Positions 1-10,516 are shown, counted from the first letter of the stretch. The stretch: 35,040 nucleotides of DNA from Cytidiella melzeri (GCA_022592445.1 JABYQR010000433.1:1-35040); one strand, 5' to 3'. Numbers and translations: made by a program. Notes: a model not told the origin generated them from the sequence alone.

Positions 1-124
1 AAAATCGCTGGGAGAAAAAATTGATGACAGGCGGCGGGCATCGCACACTGAATTTGAAGTACTGGTTGTAGTAGTTGATGTATTGACTGAAATGAATATA
101 CTGTTGTTCACATCTCTCTATCTC
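1..124. other. 5' flank of first transposase gene
   Basis: No gene is visible. An in-frame ATG at 83 precedes the preferred start at 125, so part of this stretch could be coding, but it is more likely leader. No terminal inverted repeat of the element is recognisable at the window edge. Confidence 0.4.
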
Positions 125-3100
125 ATGGCTGGTCCTCGAAACCGCAGAGCCAAACGAGAGGCAGCACAGTGTGCCAGAGAAGTCCGTGCGCGAGCACGAT
201 TTGCACTGCAAGAAACTCACGTTACACGCACTTTCAACGCGGTCTCCGCCGAGTCCGATGTGAGCTCCGAGTCCGAGCAAAGCTCTCCCGTTGAGAACGA
301 GTATAGCTATGCTGCCGCCAGTGATTGCATTGATGGCCTGTCTAATGGAGAGTCAGACACTGCCGGAGGGGCTAATGGTGAAGTCTTACAGGATGTTGAG
401 GAAGAAATGCCGGAGCTTCAGGTCGAGGATGAGGAGTCAGAACTTGAAGTCGAAGAATTAGAGGGCGAGGAGTTGGATCAGAGCTTGCGGAGGAGAGGGA
501 ACCAAAGACAGGCGTGGCTGGATTCAGCATTCTTGTTGCTGGTAAACGAGTCGAGATCAGCGCACCAGTGGAATGAAATCAAACAGACTCGCATGGGAGG
601 GTATAACGGCCTGTCAAAACGCACAAAGCGTCATCACAAGCAGATCGCGCGAAACAAAGAGGAGAGAGATTCCCACTCACGACAGAGGTTTGTGTCTGAC
701 TTGGTTTGAGTGTGCTTGTATTGTATACTGATGGAATATTTAATCAGTAAAGAAGCTCAGGCGTTTTGCGCGTTTTTTGCACCTGCAAAACAAACGAAAC
801 CCGATACTCTGCAAAGTTGTATGCCAGCAGAAACTGACTTGGATGTTGGCCTGCACTTGTTGGTAACCGGAAGCACGAAGACTTCGACCGTGATGCATAC
901 ACAGAGGGCTTCTGGCTCCCAGGGGGAGGCAACTGATGTGGACCTTGACGGGTTTCTCTCTGATTTGTCAGAGGATGGTGAAGACCTATTCGGTGATAAT
1001 AGCGGCGCTGACAACTGGTACGAAGATCATGACAAGGAGACAATACCTGAGACCGTGTACTCAAGCTCCCTTCGCCAGCCTCCTTGCAAGTCAGCAGCCG
1101 TTCCTCCGAAATCATCGTCTGTGTTGTCCTCGTTTGCGTCGCAGTCATTTGCGCCATCATTGTCGTTGTTTGTGTCGTTGTTGTTACTCACATCCCACTC
1201 TGAGTCCTTGGTATCATCATCCACTTTGCGCACTTCCACACAGGCATCAATTGCCACAGGCTCTACTGCTCCATCCCGCCGTGATACTGCTGCCGAAGAG
1301 CTTTCAGCCATACAGCTTGAGGTACCGTGCAAACGTTGCCATCTTGATGTGCCAGCGCGAGAGGTTCGTTCTCGCGCCGCTACTGCTGTGCCATCTGCTC
1401 GGTTGCTTGCGTTGAAAGACCTCGACCATTTACTGTCATCAAAGCATTCTTTTGCGTCTGGTCATAACGGATTACAAGCGCGACGTGCACGTACCATTCG
1501 CTCGTGCTTGAACATACTTGCTGGTGGTCAGAAAGGGATGATGGCAGCGTCCCGGATCGCTGCTGAGGCAAATGGTTTTGGTATAAGCTGGGGATCCCGA
1601 TTGGCTCAAAAATGGACTCAAGCATGGATTAAATCTCGTGCCTTGCCTACTTCACACCGCGGACAAGACGCAAAGGTTGCATCAATCTTCAGTGATCCCT
1701 CCGTTCGTATGGCAATGAGGACTTACATGCGCTCTAATAAATGGGCATTAGACCCAGGGAAGCTCCAGATGCTTGTCAACAACGAACTTGCGCCACACGA
1801 AGCAAAGGAATACACAAACCTTGTTGTCTCTCAAGAAATGCCCCGAGGGCTGAAGGACTTTGTTGCGACAACCATCTTACCCCATTTCCACTTGAAGCTG
1901 GGTCATTTGGGGCTTTCACTTTCCACGATGTGCCGCATTATGCTGCGTGAAGGGTTCACATATATGGAGCATCGGAAAGCTGTATACTTTGATGGCCACG
2001 AGCGTCCAGATGTTGTGAAAGATCTCCAGGATTGCTTTATACCTGCGATGGAAGCTATACGGCCACGACTGGTCAAATACGCCATTGACAATGTGACATG
2101 TGAGCTTGAAATGCCACTGGACACTGCGTCACTTCCGCGGTTAGTCTTGGTTGCTCACAATGAGATGACTGCGCAAGCACACGATGGTGTAAAGCGAGGG
2201 TGGGTTCTGGAAGGGGAAATGCCGCTTCAGAAGAAGGGAGCTGGTCGTGGGTTGCATCAGAGTGATTTTATTTGCTCAATGGTTGGTTGGCTGAGCAATG
2301 CAAGTATCACACTGGAGTATGGCAAGAATCACGATGGCTTCTGGAATGACAAGCTGTTTATCAATCAGGTATGGTTCAATGTTTCACTTGCTGATTGGCT
2401 GATAATTATTTTATTGCAGCTCAAGGAAAGATTCTTCCCTGAATTCAGAGCGGCACATAAGCCGACTGACATTGCAGTGATTCTCGTGGATAACTCGCAA
2501 GGTCACACGGCATACGCAGAAGATGCACAACGGGTATCACTTATGAATATGTGCCCAGGAGGAAAGCAATCATGTATGCGAGATGGCTGGTATATGCAGA
2601 ACGGACAGAGGGTAATACAATCAATGATATTTCCTGCTGACCATGAACAGTATCCGAATCAGCTGAAGGGAATGCAACATGTCCTGCAAGAGCGCGGCTT
2701 ATGGCGTGCTGGCTTGCCCATGAAATGCAAGGACACCTGTTCAGATACCTCAACAGACTGTTGTGCAAAGCAGATACTCAATAACCAGCCAGATTTTCTT
2801 GCACAGAAGTCACTTGTTCAGGAAGTGATTGAAGCTGCTGGTATGCTCCGGATATGATTACTTACCGCGAAGCCTCATCACTAATTTGGCGCACAGGGCA
2901 TATATGCATCTTCCTTCCGAAATTTCATTGTGAGATGAATTTCATCGAATACTTTTGGGGTGCTGTCAAGAAATATCTACGGGAGCATTGCGACTATACT
3001 TTCAATACCTTGCGCGAGAACATGCCCAAAGCACTCGCCTCAGTTCCTATAGAGCACATTCGGAGGTTGGAGCACCGCGCATGGAGGTTTATTGATGCAT

Positions 3101-3216
3101 ATGGAGAAGGCTTGGACGTGAAAGAGGCTCAGCGCAAAGTCCGATTATTCAGTTCCCACCGTTACACCTCTCATTGTCGAGTCCCAGAGCGACTTGCAAA
3201 AGCAATGGATGTCTGA
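125..3216 (+). CDS. DDE transposase, Tc1/IS630-like fungal family, four exons, probably inactive
   Basis: Cut-and-paste transposase expected to act on the ends of its own element. Three GT-AG introns join the open frames: 688-747, 2369-2419 (in frame, so the gene also reads through it) and 2841-2896. I chose ATG 125 because a basic N-terminus ([14 protein letters not shown]) follows directly; ATG 83 is in frame upstream. Order: basic region, acidic tract near 390-480, Ser/Leu-rich low-complexity stretch (1060-1260), HTH-like region (about 1500-1750), DDE core. The second Asp is in LVDNSQGH (GAT 2489-2491). The Glu is in NFIEYFWG (GAA 2947-2949), the counterpart of the PDLNPIE motif. At the expected first Asp the sequence reads AHNEMT (AAT 2159-2161), so a metal ligand seems lost. 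Membership of the DDE_3-type superfamily is a confident motif match; activity is doubtful. The codon joining at intron 1 is inferred from frame only. Confidence 0.72.
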
Positions 3217-3990
3217 CGTAATATATCATATATAGTAATACCTATTTCCCTATATGGAAGCGGCAAATCGGCCGACACAACATTTTTATTTTTGAAAGCT
3301 ACGAACAAATCCTCTAGAGGGATTACTGTACCCATCAATACCTATCTATTTACAAGAGCATTTAGCAATTATTGTGGTCGTTAACGTTCCCGAAACCTTG
3401 TACAAAACTGGTGGCGTCTAAGTGACGTGCACCATACTTAGTCTACACAACCCATATCTGTACGTCTCAGCTAATGTGATGGTTACTACTGGAGTTTCCA
3501 TATACAGCTGCATAATTCCCATATCAAGACTGTGGGAACTCCGCTACCTTAAAGTGTCCTTGTAATAAGGCATGGGAAACTACATATTATATTATATAGT
3601 TTTCACAAATATCCTGCAACACCTGTAGTTTATATCACACTATGCCTCAATGTTATACACCCACTCGTGAGTTACATTGCATGATATCTTTATGCACGTG
3701 GTTTGCATGGTGTTGCGACAACAACCGCACGTCTTTATATCACTATACCCTGCATGGCAGTGCGTACCAGGCGATTAATCTTGCATTGAGGTGTACAGTG
3801 TTGTTATTTTAGGTTTGCTGCCTCAAATCTGCTTGTATCCATTTGTTCCCGCCACCCGCCTTCCGTCATTCCGCGCGGATTACCCATTCTGAATTCCCTT
3901 TTTGTCTTATTTGTCTTGCTCAAATAATATAAAATCCGTGTATTCTTGTAGCTATCTAATAACATTGTGTTTTTTGATTCATGCCCCCCT
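3217..3990. other. AT-rich intergenic stretch without a gene
   Basis: About 770 bp of AT-rich sequence with no convincing open frame, splice-linked exons or repeats. It may be the 3' untranslated region and terminus of the preceding transposon, but no inverted repeat partner lies inside the window. Confidence 0.5.
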
Positions 3991-4720
3991 CCTGCGTGCG
4001 CTCCAAAATGTCACAGATCTTCAATGTTTCTACAAGACTTGCCTTACCAGGCAACGGTATTATTGGGAATATTTAAGCGCTTGTCAAGCGCTTATCCAGC
4101 ACTTATCCGGCGTCTATTTAGGCGCTTATCCAGCGCTTATCTGGCGCTTATCAGGCGCTTATTCTCAGTGCCTATCAATTGATGCGCTGATGCGCCTCCT
4201 GTCTCTGATGCGCTGATGCGCTCCTTTCCTTATCTGTGTATCACATGATAGAACTCTCTGGAACCTTGTAGAACTTGCTGGAACTATGATGTCATAGTAT
4301 AGAACATTCCATTAGATGATGTCATAGTTCTTAGAATCTCCTGGAAAAGTCTAGCCTTGTCTTAGAACAAGCTAGAACAAGTCTAGCCTTGGAGCTGGGT
4401 CATGGGGTCAGGTCATGGGGACAATTGCTATTGGTTGATTATTGAAGTGGCACCACTAGGGCATAGGGCATGCTTAGTAAGGTAGATTGCTTCGCTTAGT
4501 CATGTAGGTATTAGGGGTCTTAGGGTAGTACCTGGGGTCCTCCCTTCATGTATATATAGAGGCACTCCTGAGGGCATATCCCCTCAGTCTTATCCACTCT
4601 GTTGATAAAGGACTACCTTGTACTCTCCAGTACTTCGCTCACCACACCTCTCACACTCTATCTCACTCTATCCCCTCAAGTTTAACAACTTATCTGGTGA
4701 GTAGTAACCTTACTGTTACA
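3991..4720 (+). repeat. Left arm of large inverted repeat, LTR-like, plus orientation
   Basis: This arm matches the reverse complement of 7214-7932. The strongest match is 4009-4720, which starts TGTCACAG and ends CTGTTACA, the TG...CA ends usual for an LTR. A TATA box (tatatata near 4550) is followed by a pyrimidine-rich segment, as in the U3-R-U5 layout of a fungal LTR. Inside are a GCGCTTA tandem array and two TGATGTCATAG boxes. Weak similarity with mainly transition differences extends outward to about 3991. It could be a solo LTR or the long terminal inverted repeat of a non-autonomous element. Confidence 0.7.
4066..4166 (+). repeat. GCGCTTAtc minisatellite in left arm
   Basis: About nine tandem units of 10-11 bp with core gcgcttatc and a variable tail (cagc, tggc, aggc). 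The same array lies in the opposite arm at about 7765-7855, so it was present before the arms separated. Function is unknown; subterminal arrays in other transposons bind transposase, which here is only a possibility. Confidence 0.7.
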
Positions 4721-5764
4721 GCTAGTACAGTTTCACTGCTATGATTGGCTGTGCAAAGTGGCAATGCGCTGATGGAAACATGGTGCCAAAACATTCAACC
4801 AAAGCTATGTATGTTTAGGCAGAGTATCATTTACATCAATCTCCTTGCTACCACTCTCATATCTCAGGATTCAACTCTCTCTTCCCCACCCCCAACACAA
4901 ATACACACTCCTTGCAAATCTTTAGTAAGTGCCCATGTCATGTAGCTTAGACACTCCACAGATGGCCACAATACTTAGCTGCTAGGTCACACTGGTACAT
5001 GACTGAGCTTATGTAAGACCACCTGGCAACCATCATGTGGTCTCACTTCAGGCCTTCAGGGCTAGGGCTGTGAATTCATAGCTACCACTGATAGGCTCCT
5101 ATTATTTTTTTGTTTTTTGTTCCTTGCAAAGTCAAACTGTTCTCACACATGTAAGACCAAAATACAAGGACCATGCCCTTTAAAGCTAGATTTAAGGTCT
5201 TGGCGTAGTCTAGACAACAGCTATCAAATTACTTTAGATGGAATCAATGTATCATCTTCTCACACAGCTTTTTACCAAGCCTGGTCTGTGCGCAAATTTC
5301 TTCAATCTATATAAGCTGCTGCATGTATGCTCTTGGTCTGCCACTTTCTTTCCCTAGTTGCTGTGTTGAGCCCTTGTCTCCACATCAGTTGTTCTACATT
5401 TTACTCACCTTGGGTCACCCTACCAACTCATTGTTATAGCTGTCTTACTATCTTCCTTGCTACCAAATTCTTGCATCAGTCCTGCATCCAGACCAGGAAT
5501 TTGCATAGTGCAGGCCAGTAAGTTCATTCTATGCTTTATTGTTTGCAAATCACCATACTAAGGTCATCACTACAGCTGTCTTTGTTTGGCCTTACTACCA
5601 TACAGGCACCTCAGCTACTGTAGGTCCAGGAGCACAGGTTGGTGAGTGTATTGCTGTTCTACAGTTTGCTTACCTTGGGCTATCATACTGATTACATTCT
5701 TACAGCTGTTTTACAATCTTCCCAAAGTACCTTTCCACATCACATAGTCCTGCTTGCCCTTGCA
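4721..5764. other. Interior of inverted-arm element, no clear gene
   Basis: There is no primer-binding site of a recognised kind directly after the left arm and no gag or pol motif. Short open frames exist but show no family motif. Pyrimidine-rich tracts ending in cttacag or ctacag and gtaag-like donors suggest remnants of spliced genes. Part of it (5390-5464) resembles 5658-5734, so an old local duplication of about 270 bp is likely. Confidence 0.4.
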
Positions 5765-6426
5765 ATGCATTTCTCCATTACCTTTCTGCTTCCTGCTGCC
5801 ATTGTCTTTGGCATGTCTCATAATGTCACTGCGTCTGTTATTCCAAACAGCGGTCGAGCATCTATCAATGCACCTTTCTCTGGTATCAACTCTACCAGCA
5901 GCCCAGCTCTAATCACAAGAGGCTTGGAATATTACCATAAAACTTTCAAGTTAGTACTCATGCTTCAGGTTGTAATGTGTTTTGACAACCTTCTTTCAGT
6001 CTGTTCAATCCCATTGCTGCTGGTGTCAAGTACAACAAGCAAGGCGTACAGCATCAAGCACGTGCCCGACATCAAAGCCCACAAATCTACAAAAATGCTC
6101 TGGAAGTTTTAAACTGGCAAGAGAGCTTGCTTAAAGAAGCAATAAGTAAGCACCAGCCTAGGTTGCTGGATTCACTTCACAATTGGCCAGCTTTTCCTCA
6201 ACCAGGAGCATCTACACCTGAGAATGTTTGGACACAGATAAACCGTATTGAGCATTTACAGAGGGAATTTCTTTTGTTTCTTGAACACAAACATGGGCCC
6301 AGTTCTATTTTTGTCACTAGACCATGCCCAAATCCCCTGAAGCTGGCAGAAATCAATCCTTTATTGCAATCAATTGTAGAAAGAAACAGTGTAATTCTGG
6401 CATCCCTAAAGACAAAGAACTCTTAG
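5765..6426 (+). CDS. Possible small secreted protein of unknown function, two exons
   Basis: I do not recognise this protein. ATG 5765 opens a hydrophobic N-terminus (MHFSITFLLPAAIVFGM) that looks like a signal peptide. A 50-nt intron at 5950-5999 (donor gttagt, acceptor tttcag) joins two open frames in phase and gives a predicted product of 203 residues. The second exon is rich in Gln, Leu and Glu (ALEVLNWQESLLKEAI), probably helical, and ends at a TAG at 6424-6426. It lies between two inverted LTR-like arms. The intact intron means that, if real, it did not arrive as a spliced retrocopy. An alternative is degenerate transposon sequence that happens to be open. Confidence 0.35.
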
Positions 6427-7075
6427 GACATAGTAGAGTAGACTACTTACAATCTTCTGAGTATATAGAGAAAATCAAACACCCATTCTGCACTTTAGCT
6501 GGTTATTCCACATTACACTGAACAATGTAGATCTAGGTCTAGAAACAGATTTGTTACCAGCCTTCAAAAATCTTTTAAATCTTTTGATTGCAATACAAGC
6601 TTGTCTCACAGACAATCATACTTTAATCCCAACTTGGAAAGGGCCCAGGCAGAGAAGGTCTTCTGACTACATTGTTCTGCACTTTTTGGGGAGCTGTGTC
6701 CTAATTCCCTGTGTAAGGTCCCACACCCCTTGCAACATTAATTTGTTGCTTGTGTACCCTCTGTTTCCTTGCACTTTGCTTGGCAGAGCTTTGCTCGGAG
6801 CATCATAGAGGTTAATACACTGGTAATTTTATTTGTGGTGGCCAACAGACCCACAGAACCACTCAAATGCAGTGCCATCAGAGTCCCACTTCTGAATTGC
6901 AATAGTTTCTGACCCTTTACATCTCCACTCACTGGGAATGTCTCCCCACAATCTTTCATTAAGCTCACTTGAACAATTTTTCACTCAGCTCTTGGCCCAG
7001 CAACTCTGTGACTGTGTGACTCACTGAATTGTTATGGAGTTGCATAATCCTGGCACATTGGTCCAAAATTTGTGA
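6427..7075. other. Interior of inverted-arm element, no clear gene
   Basis: Roughly 650 bp with short open frames in several registers and no recognisable motif. Compared with the flanking transposons it is poorer in CG dinucleotides by eye. Confidence 0.35.
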
Positions 7076-7205
7076 CAAGTAACAAAATTACTTATCAAAG
7101 TAAGTAATTGCGGCAAGTTACTGATGAAAGTTGTTACTAGTAACAAAATTACTTACCAAAGTAAGTATTCCTGGTACATAAGCTATCACAAGTAATAAAT
7201 TACTT
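7040..7205 (+). repeat. AT-rich direct repeats with internal palindromes
   Basis: Two copies of a 27-bp unit (taacaaaattactta, then t or c, then caaagtaagta) start at 7080 and 7141. A third, shorter copy follows near 7190 (agtaataaattactta). Each is preceded by a cctgg(c/t)acat box, giving a period near 60 bp. Within a unit ttactt and aagtaa can pair as a hairpin. The array abuts the right inverted arm. Confidence 0.7.
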
Positions 7206-7213
7206 ATACAATT

Positions 7214-7932
7214 TGTAACAGTAAGGTTACTACTCACCAGATAAGTTGTTAAACTTGAAGGGATAGAGTGAGATAGTGCGTGAGAGGTGTGGTGAGCAAA
7301 GTACTGTGAGGTACTGAGTAGTCCTTTATCAACAGAGTGGATAAGACTGAGGGGATATGCCCTCAGGAGTGCCTCTATATATACATAAGGGGAGGACCCC
7401 AGGTACTACCCTAAGACCCCTAATACCTAGATGAGTAAGCGAAGTAATCTACCTTACTAAGCATGCCCTATGCCCAAGTGGTGCCACTTCAGTAATCAAC
7501 CAAGAGCAATTGTCCCCATGACCTGACCCCATGACCCAGCTCCAAGGCTAGACTTGTTCTAGCTTGTTCTAAGACAAGGCTAGACTTTTCCAGGAGATTC
7601 TAAGAACTATGACATCATCTAATGGAATGTTCTATACTATGACATCATAGTTCCAGCAAGTTCTACAAGGTTCCAGAGAGTTCTATCATGTGATACACAG
7701 ATAAGGAAAGGAGCGCATGAGTGCATTAGAGACAGGAGGCGCATCAGCGCATCAATTGATTGGCGTTGAGAATAAGTGCCAGATAAGCGCTGGATAAGCG
7801 CCTAAATAGACGCCGGATAAGAGCCAGATAAACGCCTGATAAGCGCTTAAATATTCCCAATAATACTGTTGCCTGGTAAGGTAAGTCTTGTAGAAACATT
7901 GAAACTCTGTGACGTGACCCAGATGCGTGCAA
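7214..7932 (-). repeat. Right arm of large inverted repeat, LTR-like, minus orientation
   Basis: Reverse-complement copy of 3991-4720, with best similarity over 7214-7914 at roughly 90% or more by eye. It reads inward-to-outward as the mirror of the left arm, starting tgtaacagtaagg at 7214. The TATA box is near 7375-7385 on the minus strand and the GCGCTTA array is at about 7765-7855. Direct LTRs of one element cannot face each other this way, so this is two solo LTRs, a recombination product or a long-TIR element. Confidence 0.7.
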
Positions 7933-8079
7933 GATGGAATTTTTGTTAGCTAGTTTCCGCCATCAACTTTGCTTGGACAGGTCTCGTGCAACAGTCCCCA
8001 CTTTGATTACTTCTTACTTGACTAAATAGTTTCCAGTTGCTCATACAACATCTAGTAACACTTTGCGTATTAGCTACTA
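7933..8079. other. Intergenic DNA next to the pogo-like element
   Basis: No gene or repeat is recognised. It ends with the TA (8078-8079) that serves as the left target duplication of the pogo-like transposon. Confidence 0.5.
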
Positions 8080-8413
8080 CTGTACCGGCATGACCTGAGG
8101 TGCACGTCACGGTCACAAGGCCTCTGAACATTGTCAATTTGAACCTTTGTCACAGGTCACAGACTCTCGTGAACCTCCGCCTGGTTATGTGACCTCGGGC
8201 GCTTAAGGATTCAGCGCATTTTTGGGGGGTGGGAGCTCTGTGTGCGCAAATGCATGTTGTGCAAGACAAATAATAGCTATGTTAACAGTAGTACACTAAA
8301 ACAAGAGTTCTGTGTGGTTAATCAGAGAATGAAAGAAAGCTGTATGCCCTCCGAGTCTTCGAGTCCGAGGCGGCTGGTACCAATGCTCCACCGGCTTGAA
8401 GCCATTGCAAGCA
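8080..8413 (-). repeat. Left TIR and 3' untranslated region of pogo-like element
   Basis: The outer 19 bp match the right end with one mismatch. Further inward both ends share looser gtcacaggtcac and ttgaac-type boxes, possible transposase binding sites. The stretch from about 8160 to 8413 shows no gene and is presumably the 3' untranslated region. Confidence 0.75.
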
Positions 8414-8860
8414 TCACGGTAAAGCTTCACCATCTGCACAGGCTTCGTTGTGAGTATATTCCAGCCCCCCACCTTCCCCCTCAGCGTATCCAGCCGGGAT
8501 AACGTGGTAGAATAAGTGACTCTTGATGGCTTCGAGCGGGATGCTTGCGTCAATATCATCCGTGTCCTGTGCTGCATCAATGTCTTCGTCTAGCTCCTCG
8601 CCAAGACCATCCACGGTAGCCGTGAAGTTGATATTGAGCTCGTTCCATAGCTCCAGCTCGTTCGCACAGACTTCTCGTAGAAGGTTTTGCATGTCCATGC
8701 TTGTGAGGCTCTCCTGAGAGAGATTGTATCGAGGGTTCTGTAGTCGACACATGGAAAATGCCTAGAATGTTCTGTTAGTGAGAAGTTGAGCTACTCCAGT
8801 GTACTGTACACGCACCTTCTTCACAATCTGAGGGTCATTAATCTCTTCAAACGCGTGCAA

Positions 8861-8870
8861 CAACCACCTC
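8861..8870 (+). repeat. Target site duplication of LINE fragment (copy 1)
   Basis: caaccacctc occurs here and at 9231-9240, exactly flanking the inserted 360 bp. A 10-bp duplication is typical of target-primed reverse transcription. Confidence 0.9.
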
Positions 8871-9230
8871 TTTTTTTTCTTTTTTTTCCCCTAAATCAAT
8901 AGTAGTATACGTCGGCAAAGCCAGGGATGGTACAAACTAAGGTATTATACACATAGTAGGGTATGCGCAACAGGGAGACTTATAGTCAAGACGCGCGCTA
9001 CGCGCAAAGAAAGTACGCAACTAAGTAAAATATGTCTCATCATTACCGGGAGCGTGATCGAAAGTGAAAGCAAGAGGATTCTCAATTAGAAAAGTGTGAA
9101 GAGCATGAGCAGGATCAGCTGAGGTTTTGAGAAAGTCCAAAAAGTTGCGCCGCGGCCGTCAGTACTGCGTGCACCGGTTGAGGATATGTGCGCGGGAGTG
9201 AAAAACATTGCATTGATCGCAACGTGTCAC
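8871..9230 (-). mobile_element. 5'-truncated LINE 3' end with poly(A) tail
   Basis: On the minus strand this 360-bp piece begins gtgacacgttgcg and ends in an A-rich tail (a T-run on the plus strand from 8871). It encodes a Cys/His motif, CDQCNVFHSRAHILNRC, like the C-terminal zinc-binding motif of fungal LINE reverse transcriptases. The frame then passes a TGA (where a Trp would fit, QY-W-RPRRN), continues through HTFLIENPLAFTFDHAP and reaches a TAG. The 5' truncation, A-tail and 10-bp flanking duplication together define a LINE insertion. The assignment to a Tad1-like clade is only a guess. Confidence 0.85.
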
Positions 9231-9240
9231 CAACCACCTC
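9231..9240 (+). repeat. Target site duplication of LINE fragment (copy 2)
   Basis: Second copy of caaccacctc. In the ancestral transposase gene only one copy existed, encoding the RW residues between RNQSV and LLHAFEE. Confidence 0.9.
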
Positions 9241-10511
9241 ACGCTTTGATTGCGTAGTGTCTTGATTGTGTCATTGAGTTTGATGTTTTGCGGTCTGACT
9301 CCCTTCTCGAGCATACCGAGAGTTTCCCGTACTACATCTTCCTGCTGTGAGCGACGTACAACGATCTTCATCAGCCTTTGCATGCCAACATCACATGGCT
9401 GCCATATTCCTGTACATCCACCAGGTACGTAATCTCGAATGATTTCTGGCCAGGTTGCCTTGACACGTTCAGTGAACTCGGCCCTGCAGTGGACGGACCA
9501 AACATCGAGCTGCAAGATGCACTCTTGCTCAGCTGGCAGACAAAGCTTTTTCTTCTGTTGACGGAGGTAGGGCATGAGGACGTTGTCGATGTAGAGGTAC
9601 ATGGTGCATTGATTAGACCAGTACGTATTTGTCCCTGAATACACAAAAGACATTCCGAGCTTGGCAGCATCAGCATAGAATGGCAACAATGGAGAGGGTA
9701 ATGAAGCTGCGGTCTTGCCTTTCCAGACGACCTGAAAGGGAAGGACTTCGCCACCTGCTGACACTCCCAGCAGAACGGTGAACGCCCGCTTTTCTTCTTT
9801 GCCAACAACCTGCACCTGAGTCGATCCGATGGGCTTGTAAGTCTGATTCCCTGTATCCTAAAGAACAACCTGTGTCAGATCAATGTTGACCCGTAGCTCT
9901 GGAAAGATGTGGTAGTTCCGAATTGATAGTGCTTGTCGTAGGAAGGAAGCTCGACATTTTGCTTTGGTGTCGAGTGGAATTTTCTGCGCAGCTTGTGTTG
10001 CTTTCCTCATTGACCAGTGCATGTACCTTCTCAGGAAGCGGCGAACGTAGCGGATACCACATGAAAAGGTGCCAGTTTTTACCTTGACCGCGAAGAGACC
10101 AGGTGCAGAATGTTGAATGTGAGCGACCATGATGCCTCTTACAGTTGATGTGTTGACAATGACACCTGACTCCCGTAGTGCCGTAAGCTGACCAACAATC
10201 CCGTCGTGGACTTCTGGATGTGCAGCCTGAGATATAATGAAGGTGAGCTCCCGAAATCACAAAGATGCAAAGACTGGTTTACAAATAATCCAACACGCAT
10301 GGTGTTACCTGTTGGTGCGTAGGCCAGCTTGACTTGCGCAAGTGCTGAGTCTTTCCAGTCTGGTGGGTCCTTCTTCCAATCGATCCATCTGCCAAGAACT
10401 TGTGAAGTAAGTCCCTCGTACAGTGTGGGCTGTGCCTTCTTGAGGTGGCGTACAATGTCTACCGGCCTCATCTGTGGCTTGTAGATGTTCCCGGCATAAA
10501 AAATACCGGCC

Positions 10512-10516
10512 CACAG
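10512..10516 (+). repeat. 5-bp target duplication of Copia-1 (left)
   Basis: cacag directly precedes the 5' LTR and is repeated at 22964-22968 after the 3' LTR. Confidence 0.9.

Larger units (their letters stand above)
8414..10516 (-). pseudogene. C-terminal half of pogo-like (DDE_1) transposase, disrupted
   Basis: Transposase core of the pogo/Fot1-like DDE_1 family. Reading down from 10516: an exon with RPVDIVRHLKKAQPTLYEGL; a 95-nt intron (10214-10308); the core with first Asp in NIDLTQ (about 9885), second in LQLDVWSVH (about 9505) and third in QPCDVGMQ (about 9383); LINE insertion 8871-9230; exon remainder (WLLHAFEEINDPQIVKK); a 54-nt intron (8762-8815, branch CTAAC); and an acidic tail exon ending at TGA 8414-8416. 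A TAG at 9858-9860 interrupts the frame right after the first Asp motif and fits CAG to TAG. The N-terminal half lies at 22964-24921. Joining at the 5-bp Copia-1 duplication restores one frame through ...SPF-LWAGIFYAG..., so Copia-1 inserted into coding sequence. Catalytic residues remain but the gene cannot be expressed intact. Confidence 0.88.

Noticed and set aside
744..1160. Minus-strand open frames over the first transposase
   Set aside because: They are shadows of the sense exon in low-complexity sequence, without start context or motif.
4066..4166. Short regularly spaced repeats resembling a CRISPR-like array
   Set aside because: Units are 10-11 bp with no unique spacers, and the context is a fungal LTR-like repeat.
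4009..7914. A standard LTR retrotransposon with these arms as its LTRs
   Set aside because: The arms are inverted relative to each other and no gag, pol, PBS or PPT is recognisable between them.
8523..8717. Plus-strand Ser-rich frame
   Set aside because: It is the antisense of the acidic tail exon of the pogo-like transposase.
9159..9815. Transposase frame ending in a zinc-finger motif as a natural fusion protein
   Set aside because: The motif belongs to a LINE 3' end bounded by a 10-bp duplication and an A-tail.
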